Assembly (NCBI RefSeq): GCF_013363755.1
Contig: NZ_CP054840.1
Location: 3,465,501 to 3,529,500 of the forward strand
DNA from: Comamonas antarctica
GTDB taxonomy: Bacteria > Pseudomonadota > Gammaproteobacteria > Burkholderiales > Burkholderiaceae_C
Direction: 5' to 3'
DNA: 64,000 nt
Shown here: positions 54,277 through 61,612 of the stretch, piece after piece
Layout of the letters: the number at the start of each line of letters is the position of its first letter
Position numbering within the stretch: the stretch's first letter is position 1
Translations under genes and position numbers: made by a program
The notes under the pieces: model-generated
What the model saw: only the letters and a program-made list of their open reading frames with translations
Databases searched by the model: none
Told to the model about the DNA's origin: nothing

Positions 54277-55224
54277 ATGCCCATCACCCTGGCCGACAAG
54301 CTGGTCGTCGCGATCTCCTCGCGCGCACTGTTTGATTTCGAGGAAGAAAACCGGCTGTTCGAGCGCAGCGATGCGGCCACCTACCTGCAGTTGCAGCGCG
54401 AGCGGCTGGAAGTGCCGGCGCAGCGCGGCATTGCGTTCTCGCTGGTGCAAAAGCTGCTGGCCTTCAACACGCCGCAGATGCAGCGCGTCGAAGTGGTCAT
54501 CCTGTCGCGCAACGACCCGGTCAGCGGCCTGCGCGTGTTCCATTCGGCCGAGGCAGCGGGCATTGCGCTGCAGCGCGGCGTGTTCACGCAGGGCCGTCCG
54601 CCCTTTGGCTATCTGCGGCCGCTGGGCGCGCACCTGTTTCTCTCGGCCAATGCCGACGATGTGACCGAGGCGCTGGGCCTGGGCTATCCCGCGGCCCATG
54701 TCTATACCGATTCGGTGCAGGCCAGCCTGGCGCATCCCAACGAGCTGCGCATTGCCTTCGACGGCGACGCCGTGCTGTTTTCCGACGAGGCCGAACGCAT
54801 CTACCAGGCCGAGGGCCTCGAAGCCTTCCAGCGCCATGAAACCGACCGCCATGGCCAGCCGCTGCCCGACGGCCCGTTCAAACCGTTGCTGGCCGCGCTG
54901 CACCGGCTGCAGCAGATCGCCGACGCCGTGCCGGGCATGCGCATCCGCACCGCGCTGGTCACGGCGCGCAGCGCGCCCGCGCACAAGCGCGCGATCCAGA
55001 CGCTGATGAGCTGGGACATCGCGGTGGATGAGGCGATGTTTCTCGGCGGCCTCAGCAAGGGGCCGTTCCTGAAGGAGTTCGAGCCGGACTTCTTCTTCGA
55101 CGACCAGACCGGCCATGTGCACAACGCCGCGCAGCATGTGCCCGCCGGCCATGTGCGCAGCGGGTTCGCTTCGGCCATGGTGGAAACAACTGCAACCATC
55201 CGCAAGCATCAGGACCAAGGGTAA
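54277..55224 (+). CDS. 5'-nucleotidase (cN-I type)
   Basis: The 315-residue protein fits the cytosolic 5'-nucleotidase family (cN-I-like). It starts LADKLVVAISSRALFDFEEEN, contains VVILSRNDPVSGLRVF, YTDSV and the HAD-like nucleophile region RIAFDGDAVLFSDEAERIY, and ends with EPDFFFDDQTGHV. These enzymes remove phosphate from nucleoside monophosphates such as AMP or IMP. It begins 18 bases after gspF and is probably co-transcribed with it. There is no functional link to secretion that I can see. Confidence 0.9.
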   Translation: MPITLADKLVVAISSRALFDFEEENRLFERSDAATYLQLQRERLEVPAQRGIAFSLVQKLLAFNTPQMQRVEVVILSRNDPVSGLRVFHSAEAAGIALQRGVFTQGRPPFGYLRPLGAHLFLSANADDVTEALGLGYPAAHVYTDSVQASLAHPNELRIAFDGDAVLFSDEAERIYQAEGLEAFQRHETDRHGQPLPDGPFKPLLAALHRLQQIADAVPGMRIRTALVTARSAPAHKRAIQTLMSWDIAVDEAMFLGGLSKGPFLKEFEPDFFFDDQTGHVHNAAQHVPAGHVRSGFASAMVETTATIRKHQDQG

Positions 55225-55264
55225 TTGGCGCGGCCCCTGCCACGGCCCTTCCCGTCGTGGCACC

Positions 55265-55678
55265 ATGGTCCGTATGGCTGATACCAATTTCCCTCTTTCG
55301 CTGTCTCAACGCGCGGCGGGGCTGCTTTGCGGGCTGGTGCTGTTGACCGCCTGCGGGCTGGGTCTGGCGCAGACGCCAGCCGATGCCGCCGCTGCGGGTG
55401 CGGCCGCCGATGCCGCCGCGCCCAACGGCGCTGCCGCACCGCTGACCAAAGGCGAGATCAAGGCGCGGCGCGATTTCCAGATGCTGGATTTCAACAAGGA
55501 CGGCAAGCTGAGCCGCGCCGAGGTGGCGCTGTTCCCGCGCCTGGCCGCGGCGTTCGACACCGCCGATACCGACAAGGACGGCTTCGTGTCGTTCGAGGAG
55601 GTCGAGGTGTTCGCGGTGCAGTACCGGGCCGAGCGCGCCGCGGCCAAGGCGGCGGAGCAGGAAGCCGGGAAAAAGTGA
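55265..55678 (+). CDS. Exported EF-hand protein
   Basis: A 137-residue protein with an N-terminal signal (AAGLLCGLVLLTACGLGLAQ). LTAC could be a lipobox, making it a lipoprotein, or cleavage may follow LAQ. An Ala-rich spacer is followed by a pair of EF-hands, DFNKDGKLSRAE and DTDKDGFVSFEE, both with complete calcium ligands, and a charged Ala/Glu tail. It is probably a periplasmic calcium sensor or buffer. GspG-type pseudopilins need calcium, so a link to the secretion genes is conceivable but unproven. A Met at 55274 is an alternative start. Confidence 0.8.
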   Translation: MVRMADTNFPLSLSQRAAGLLCGLVLLTACGLGLAQTPADAAAAGAAADAAAPNGAAAPLTKGEIKARRDFQMLDFNKDGKLSRAEVALFPRLAAAFDTADTDKDGFVSFEEVEVFAVQYRAERAAAKAAEQEAGKK

Positions 55679-55798
55679 TGCGGGTTTGAGGGCGGGCCGT
55701 TCCTCCTTCGACGCGGCCGGTCAGGCAGCTCAGGACGAACAGTTTCCTGAAGTGACCAGGGCTTGAAGGGGGCCGCTCAAGCCGAATGGGCCGAAGCG

Positions 55799-56230
55799 TC
55801 AGAGACCTTGCGTGCGCTTGATCTTGGGCTCGGAATAGGTCAGCGGCTCTTCTTTGACCAGCAGCTTGTTGCGCTCGATCTCGTCGCTCTTGTTGACCTG
55901 CTCGGCGTGTTCGACCACGTGCCTGCTGGCCAGCCACAGCGACTGGAAGTGTTCGATCAGCTGCTTGTGGATCGGCTCCTTGGGCGGCTCCTCGACTTCC
56001 TCGAGCTGCTTCTTCTCCTCGACCATGGTCCAGTCGCGGTTGGACTTGTCCGGTGCGGAAGGTTCGTTCGGCTCGCGCACGATCGCGCCTTCGCCGATCT
56101 TGTCGGTGGACTCGACCGGGTTGACCGGGTTGATCGGGCGTACCGGCACGGCGCCGGAAGCGCCGGTGGAATACAAATCAGCGCCCTGAGGTCGCCAGGC
56201 GGACGAGCGTTCGATGGGTGTGATTGGCAT
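55799..56230 (-). CDS. Hypothetical acidic protein
   Basis: A 143-residue, hydrophilic, acidic protein with a Pro/Asn/Val-rich N-terminal third (PVRPINPVNPVEST), a Glu/Lys-rich middle (EEKKQLEEVEEPPKEP) and a helical stretch (IHKQLIEHFQSLWLASRHVVEHAEQVNK). No signal peptide, membrane segment or motif is seen. It lies between the EF-hand gene and the cyanophycin locus and is read in the same direction as the DUF1854 gene, behind a 170-base AT-rich gap containing inverted repeats. Function unknown. Confidence 0.65.
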   Translation of the reverse strand: MPITPIERSSAWRPQGADLYSTGASGAVPVRPINPVNPVESTDKIGEGAIVREPNEPSAPDKSNRDWTMVEEKKQLEEVEEPPKEPIHKQLIEHFQSLWLASRHVVEHAEQVNKSDEIERNKLLVKEEPLTYSEPKIKRTQGL

Positions 56231-56266
56231 GGTGCATCCTCGGGTGGCTCAAAAAATGGGGCAGAG

Positions 56267-56283
56267 GGCGGAAATTTCCCGCC
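56267..56283. promoter_or_regulatory. Palindrome GGCGG-AAATTTC-CCGCC upstream of the hypothetical gene
   Basis: Five-base arms flank an AAATTT core, 37 bases before the start codon at 56230. The ten-base unit GCGGAAATTT occurs again at 56349-56358. It may be an operator. Confidence 0.45.
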
Positions 56284-56321
56284 TTCGTACCGTCATCGGC
56301 AGCGTTCGCGAAAAATAAAGG

Positions 56322-56357
56322 AATTTCTGCAAAAAAACCGGATTTTTCGCGGAAATT
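56322..56357 (-). terminator. AT-rich hairpin after the DUF1854 gene
   Basis: AATTTCTGC (56322-56330) pairs with GCGGAAATT (56349-56357), with one G-U pair. Inside it an A-run faces a T-run around CCGG. It lies 44 bases past the DUF1854 stop on the minus strand and may end that transcript, although it lacks a classic GC stem. The interval 56231-56400 otherwise holds only promoter-like AT-rich DNA. Confidence 0.45.
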
Positions 56358-56400
56358 TTCACCACGCCCGTGCAAAGCCAAGCCGCAAGGGGCCCGGCTG

Positions 56401-56892
56401 CTATAGAAATCGCTCCAGCAGGCGCTGCGAGGCGCGGTCGAGCGCGCCGGTGTCGGGAATCGAGAACTGCAGCGCGTCGCTGCCCGTGATGCGCAGCCGC
56501 GTGCGGCCCTGGAGCTTGCGGATGTCCTCCTCGCCCTTGAGCACCAGCTGCGTCGGGCCGCGGTCGGTGTCGACCTGCCAGGTGCTGGGCGTGGAGTAGC
56601 TCGAGACGCTGCGGATCTTCACGATCGTCGGCACGAACTCGCGCGCCGCCAGCTCCTGCTCGACGAGCGCGCGCGCGGCGGGTGCCAGCTGGTCCAGGCG
56701 GTCAATCCACAGCGCTTCCTTGCCGTCGCCTCCCATCAGCGACAGGCCTTCGTCGGGAGCGGCAATGGGAAATGCGCGCACCGGCACCACGCCGGCATGG
56801 CGCGTGCCGTCAGGCAAGGTCAGCACCAGGCAGCCATGGGCGTCGCGCTGCAGGTTCAGCTCCAGCAGGGTCGTTTGCAGTGTGTCGGCCAT
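56401..56892 (-). CDS. Cyanophycin-associated DUF1854 protein
   Basis: A 163-residue DUF1854 protein. Visible features are LVLTLPDGTRHAGVVPVRAFPIAAPDEGLSL (read in parts), the pattern GKEALWIDRLDQL and FVPTIVKIRSVSSYSTPSTWQVDTDRG, which are typical of the family. It has no signal or membrane segment. DUF1854 proteins occur with cyanophycin synthetases and an ABC exporter in betaproteobacteria; their activity is not known. It starts four bases after the ABC gene's stop, so both are one operon, divergent from cphA. Confidence 0.85.
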   Translation of the reverse strand: MADTLQTTLLELNLQRDAHGCLVLTLPDGTRHAGVVPVRAFPIAAPDEGLSLMGGDGKEALWIDRLDQLAPAARALVEQELAAREFVPTIVKIRSVSSYSTPSTWQVDTDRGPTQLVLKGEEDIRKLQGRTRLRITGSDALQFSIPDTGALDRASQRLLERFL

Positions 56893-56896
56893 GGTT

Positions 56897-59194
56897 TCAG
56901 TCCTTGATCAGCGGGGTTTGCAGCACCAGGCCCGCGGCCTGCGCGTCTTCTTCGGCGCGCCGGGCCTGGGCTTCGTAGAGCCGCCAGTAGGCGCCGCGCA
57001 GCGCGATCAGTTCGTCGTGCGGACCGACCTCGACGATCTCGCCGCGGTCCATGACCACCAGGCGGTCGGCCTTGCGCAGCGTCGAGAGGCGGTGGGCAAT
57101 GGCAATCGTGGTCCGGCCCTGCACCAGGTTGTCGAGTGCCTTCTGGATTTCCTTTTCGGTCTCGGTATCGACGGCCGAGGTGGCTTCGTCGAGGATCAGG
57201 ATGCGCGGGTCGATCAGCAGCGCGCGCGCAATGCTGATGCGCTGGCGCTCGCCGCCCGAAAGGCTCTGGCCGCGCTCGCCGACCAGCGAGTCGTAGCCTT
57301 GCGGCAGGCGCAGGATGAACTCGTGCGCATGCGCGGCGCGCGCCGCGGCGACGATCTCGGCGCGCGTGGCCTCGGGCTTGCCATAGGCGATGTTCTCGGC
57401 AATCGTGCCGAAGAACAGGAACGGCTCCTGCAGCACCAGGCCGATATTGCGCCGGTAATCGGACACCGCGATGCGGCGCACGTCAACGCCGTCGAGCTGG
57501 ATCGAGCCGCTCGAGACATCGAAGAAACGGCAGATCAGGTTGACCAGCGTGCTCTTGCCCGAGCCGCTGTGGCCGACCAGGCCGATCATCTCGCCGGGCT
57601 GGATGTGCAGGTCCAGGTGCTTGATGACGCTGCGGCTGCCGTAGCGAAAGCCCACGTCCTTCATGGTGATCGCGCCCTGCACCTGGTTCATCTTCACCGG
57701 GTTGGCCGGCTGGGGCACATTGCTCACATGGTCCAGGATGTCGAAGATGCGCTTGGCGCCGGCCGCGGCCTTCTGCGTGACCGAAACGATGCGGCTCATG
57801 GAATCAAGGCGCGTGTAGAAGCGGCCGATGTAGGCGATGAATGCGGTCAGCACGCCGACGGTGATCGAGCCGCCCGCGACCAGGTAGATGCCGAAGGCCC
57901 AGACGATCAACAGGCCGATTTCGGTCAGCAGCGTCACCGTGGGCGTGAACAGCGACCAGGTCTTGTTGACCTTGTCGTTGGCTTCGAGGTTGACCTGATT
58001 GGCCTCCTCGAAGCGCGCGGCTTCGCGGCGTTCCTGCGCGAACGCCTTCACGACGCGGATGCCGGGAATGGTGTCGGCCAGCACGTTGGTGACTTCGGAC
58101 CAGACGCGGTCGATCTTCTCGAAGCCGGTGCGCAGGCGGTCGCGCACGGTGTGGATCATCCATCCGATGAACGGCAGCGGCACCAGCGTGACCAGCGCCA
58201 GCCAGGGATTGATCGAGAACAGGATCACCGAGGTCATCACGATCATCAGCACATCGGTGACGAAATCCAGCGCGTTGAGTGACAGAAACAGGTTGATGCG
58301 GTCGGTTTCGGCACCGATGCGCGCCATCAGATCGCCGGTGCGCTTGCTGCCGTAGTAGTCGAGCGACAGGGTCAGCAGGTGGTTGTAGGTCGTGGTGCGC
58401 AGGTTGGCGCCAATGCGCTCGGAGACCTTGGCCAGCACGAAGGTGCGCGCCCAGCCCAGCGCCCAGGCCAGCAGGGCCGACAGCAGCAGCGCGCCCAGAT
58501 AGAAGCGCACCAGCGCCGGATCGATCTGCTCGCCGTTCTGGAACGGGATCAGGATCTTGTCCATGAGCGGAATGGCCAGGTAGGGCGCGACCAGCTGCGC
58601 CCCGGTGGTGGCCAGCGTCAGCAGGAAGCCCAGCAGCAGCTGGCCCTGGTAGGGCTTGGCAAAGCGCCACAGGCGCAGCAGCACCCAGGTCGAGGTCTGC
58701 GGCGCCTGCTGGCGCGCGCAGGCCGGGCATTCTTCGGTGTCGGGCGGCAGCGGTGCATTGCAGGCCGGGCAATGCGCGGCTTCCTCGTCGACGACGGCGC
58801 TGTAGGCCAGCTGGCGCGCGATGCGCTCGCGCTGGCGGTCGAACTGCTGCTGCAGCAGCACCATGGCCGCCTGGTGGCTCAGCGTGATGTACCAGTGCGC
58901 AAGGCGTGCGTCGTGGTTGTGCAGCGCCAGGTTGCCGACCCCGCCGTGGTCCTGCAGGCGCAGGCTCTGGTCCACCGCCAGCGGCCACTCGCGCCACTCC
59001 CGGGTCTGCGGATCGCAGGCCAGCAACCTTTCTTGCGTCAGGGCCAATAGACCATTGCCAAACTGCAAATCAGCACTCAGGTCAACCGGGACGATGGCGA
59101 GGACGTTCTCATCAGAAGCGAGCCTGGCTCGCAATTCGTCCCCCAGAGGGCCGGCAAAGACTGCCGAAGCGTCCACAGTATGGTGATGTTGCAT
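56897..59194 (-). CDS. Cyanophycin-associated ABC exporter with N-terminal zinc-ribbon module
   Basis: The 765-residue half-transporter has three parts. Residues 1-165 are an unusual N-terminal module with two CPAC motifs (142-145 and 156-159), a likely zinc ribbon (HCPACNAPLPPDTEECPAC). A six-helix export domain follows (about 175-480). The C-terminal ATPase shows Walker A GHSGSGKST, signature LSGGERQR and Walker B ILILDEATSAVD. It resembles MsbA-type exporters and should act as a homodimer. Its neighbours, DUF1854 and two cyanophycin synthetases, tie it to cyanophycin metabolism; the transported molecule is not known. Confidence 0.9.
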   Translation of the reverse strand: MQHHHTVDASAVFAGPLGDELRARLASDENVLAIVPVDLSADLQFGNGLLALTQERLLACDPQTREWREWPLAVDQSLRLQDHGGVGNLALHNHDARLAHWYITLSHQAAMVLLQQQFDRQRERIARQLAYSAVVDEEAAHCPACNAPLPPDTEECPACARQQAPQTSTWVLLRLWRFAKPYQGQLLLGFLLTLATTGAQLVAPYLAIPLMDKILIPFQNGEQIDPALVRFYLGALLLSALLAWALGWARTFVLAKVSERIGANLRTTTYNHLLTLSLDYYGSKRTGDLMARIGAETDRINLFLSLNALDFVTDVLMIVMTSVILFSINPWLALVTLVPLPFIGWMIHTVRDRLRTGFEKIDRVWSEVTNVLADTIPGIRVVKAFAQERREAARFEEANQVNLEANDKVNKTWSLFTPTVTLLTEIGLLIVWAFGIYLVAGGSITVGVLTAFIAYIGRFYTRLDSMSRIVSVTQKAAAGAKRIFDILDHVSNVPQPANPVKMNQVQGAITMKDVGFRYGSRSVIKHLDLHIQPGEMIGLVGHSGSGKSTLVNLICRFFDVSSGSIQLDGVDVRRIAVSDYRRNIGLVLQEPFLFFGTIAENIAYGKPEATRAEIVAAARAAHAHEFILRLPQGYDSLVGERGQSLSGGERQRISIARALLIDPRILILDEATSAVDTETEKEIQKALDNLVQGRTTIAIAHRLSTLRKADRLVVMDRGEIVEVGPHDELIALRGAYWRLYEAQARRAEEDAQAAGLVLQTPLIKD

Positions 59195-59398
59195 GTTGAA
59201 TTATTTTCCTCCGCCGCTGGCGGCGCCAAGAGTCGTACGGGCCACCGCAGCCGCATGGTAAACCGGGCAGCGCCGCACGCTTGTTACCCATTGCTCAACG
59301 CGCGAGCCTGAATCCAGGCTGACACGCGGCACAATGCCTCTCATTCCCGGACAGGATGGGACATCCTGTTCTCCCCACATTCTTACCCGCTGAATGCC
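59195..59398. promoter_or_regulatory. Divergent promoter region of the cyanophycin locus
   Basis: These 204 bases separate the ABC exporter and the first synthetase gene, so both transcripts must start here. AT-poor DNA makes promoter boxes hard to read, and no convincing inverted repeat or RNA structure was found. Confidence 0.45.
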
Positions 59399-61588
59399 AT
59401 GGCGAAACTCAACGATATCCAACTCCTGCGCACCAACTTCCTGCGAGGCCCCAGTGTCTGGACCTATCGCCCGGTGCTCGAGGTCTGGTTGGATCTGGGA
59501 GAACTCGAAGACTATCCGTCCAACAAGATCCCTGGCCTCAACGAGCGCCTGACGAGCTGGCTGCCCGACCTGATCGAGCATACCTGCGGCGTCGGCGAGC
59601 GCGGGGGTTTCATCCAGCGCCTCGAAGGCGGCACCTGGATGGGCCATGTGCTCGAGCACGTGATCATCGAGCTGCTGAACCTGGCCGGCTTGCCCGCCGA
59701 GTTCGGCCAGACGCGTGAGATCTCGCAGCGCGGCGTCTACCGCATGGTGTTCCGCTGCCCCGAGGAGGCCGTGGCGCGCGTGGCCCTGGAATACGGCCAC
59801 AAGCTGCTGATGGCGGCCATCAACGACGAGCCGTTCGACCTCAAGCCGGCGATCCACGCCATCAAGACCGCGATCAACGACCGCTACCTGGGCCCCTCGA
59901 CCGGCTGCATCGTCGACGCCGCGGCCGAGCGCCGCATTCCGCATATCCGGCTCAACGACGGCAACCTGGTGCAGCTCGGCTATGGCGCCGCCCAGCGCCG
60001 CATCTGGACGGCCGAATCCGACCAGACCAGCGCCATCGCCGAAGGCATCGCCCAGGACAAGGACTTCACCAAGCGCCTGCTGGCCGCGTGCGGCGTGCCC
60101 GTGCCCGAAGGCCAGGTCGTGGCCAACGCCGATGAAGCCTGGGAAGTCGCGCAGGAGATCGGCACGCCCGTGACCGTCAAGCCGTCCGACGGCAACCATG
60201 CGCGCGGCGTGACGCTGGAGCTGCATGACGAGGCCGACATCAAGGCCGCATTTGCACTGGCCGAACCCGAAGGCTCGGAGGTGATCGTCGAGAGGTTCAT
60301 CGATGGCGTCGAGCACCGCATCCTGGTGGTCGGCGGCAAGGTCGTTGCCGCGACCAAGGGCGAGACCGTGAGCGTCTACGGCAACGGCACGGCGACGCTG
60401 GGCGAGCTGGTCGACGTGCTCAACCAGGACCCGCGCCGCGGCCCCGAGCAGGAATACCCGCTCGACTGGATCAACCTCGAGGCCGGCGCCGTGAAGCTCG
60501 AACTCAAGCGCCAGAACGTCACGGCCGGCTCGGTCATTCCCAAGGGCCAGGCGGTGCTGCTGCAGCGCAACGGCAACATGGCCATCGACTGCACCGACGA
60601 AGTGCACCCCGATGTCGCGTACTACGCGGCGCTGGCGGCGAAGATCGTCGGGCTCGACATCGCCGGCATGGACATGATCCTCAAGGACGTGTCCCAGCCC
60701 ATGCAGGGCCAGGGTGCGATCCTCGAAGTCAACGCCGGCCCGGGCCTGCTGATGCACCTCAAGCCGACCAACGGCGCGCCGCGCCCGGTGGGCATGGCCA
60801 TTGCCGACCACCTGTTCCCGCGCAGCGAGGAAGACAACGACGCGGGCCGCATTCCAATCGTCGGCGTGGTCGGCACGCGCGAGAACGCGTTTGTCGCCCG
60901 CCTGGTCGGCTGGCTGCTGCAGCTGTCGGGCAAGCGCACCGGCGTGGCCAGCAGCGAAGGCATGTTCCTGGCCAACCGCCAGACGCAGAAGACCGATACC
61001 GCCAACTGGGCCGGAGCGCACCGCCTGCTGACCAACCGCCTGGCCGAGGCCGCGGTGATCCAGACCACCTCGCGCTCGATTCTCGAGGAAGGCCTGGCCT
61101 ATGACCGCTGCCTGATCGGCGTGGTCACCGACATGGACGGCTACGAAACCCTGACCGACCACGACGTGCACGAAGCCGGCCAGATGCGCCGCGTGATCCG
61201 CACGCAGATCGACGTGGTGCTGTCGCATGGCGCGGGCGTGCTCAATGCCGACCTGCCCGAAGTCGCCGAACTGGCCGAGCTGTGCGACGGCGAAGTCATC
61301 CTCTACACGCTGGACGCGGACAATGCCGCCGTGGCCGCGCACCGCCAGGCGCAGGAAAACGGCCGCGCGGTGCTGGTCAAGGGCCATAACGTGGTGCTGG
61401 CCACGGGCGCGCAGGAGCGCGTGCTCGGCACGCTGGACACGCTGGCGCTGCCCGGCGGCCGACGCCCCGACACGCCGGCCCTGCTGGCGGCCATTGCCAC
61501 CGCCTGGGCGCTCGATATCTCGCCCGACCTGATCGGCGCCGGCATCAAGACCTTCGAATACTCCACGGCCGCAGGCGCCACGGCCTGA
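59399..61588 (+). CDS. Cyanophycin synthetase-like protein with degenerate Mur-ligase half
   Basis: The 729-residue protein has the N-terminal cyanophycin synthetase domain and a complete ATP-grasp domain (TVKPSDGNHARGVTLEL; ILEVNAGPGLLMHL). In the C-terminal Mur-ligase-like part the ATP loop GTNGKTT has become GTRENA (residues 492-497), and the protein ends before the Mur C-terminal lobe. CphA proteins are normally near 870 residues with both halves active. This one should add only one of the two amino acids, or act with the next protein, or use preformed dipeptides as CphA2 does. cphA follows after 24 bases. Confidence 0.9.
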   Translation: MAKLNDIQLLRTNFLRGPSVWTYRPVLEVWLDLGELEDYPSNKIPGLNERLTSWLPDLIEHTCGVGERGGFIQRLEGGTWMGHVLEHVIIELLNLAGLPAEFGQTREISQRGVYRMVFRCPEEAVARVALEYGHKLLMAAINDEPFDLKPAIHAIKTAINDRYLGPSTGCIVDAAAERRIPHIRLNDGNLVQLGYGAAQRRIWTAESDQTSAIAEGIAQDKDFTKRLLAACGVPVPEGQVVANADEAWEVAQEIGTPVTVKPSDGNHARGVTLELHDEADIKAAFALAEPEGSEVIVERFIDGVEHRILVVGGKVVAATKGETVSVYGNGTATLGELVDVLNQDPRRGPEQEYPLDWINLEAGAVKLELKRQNVTAGSVIPKGQAVLLQRNGNMAIDCTDEVHPDVAYYAALAAKIVGLDIAGMDMILKDVSQPMQGQGAILEVNAGPGLLMHLKPTNGAPRPVGMAIADHLFPRSEEDNDAGRIPIVGVVGTRENAFVARLVGWLLQLSGKRTGVASSEGMFLANRQTQKTDTANWAGAHRLLTNRLAEAAVIQTTSRSILEEGLAYDRCLIGVVTDMDGYETLTDHDVHEAGQMRRVIRTQIDVVLSHGAGVLNADLPEVAELAELCDGEVILYTLDADNAAVAAHRQAQENGRAVLVKGHNVVLATGAQERVLGTLDTLALPGGRRPDTPALLAAIATAWALDISPDLIGAGIKTFEYSTAAGATA

Positions 61589-61612
61589 GCCCGCACGCAG
61601 AAAGAACCCACT

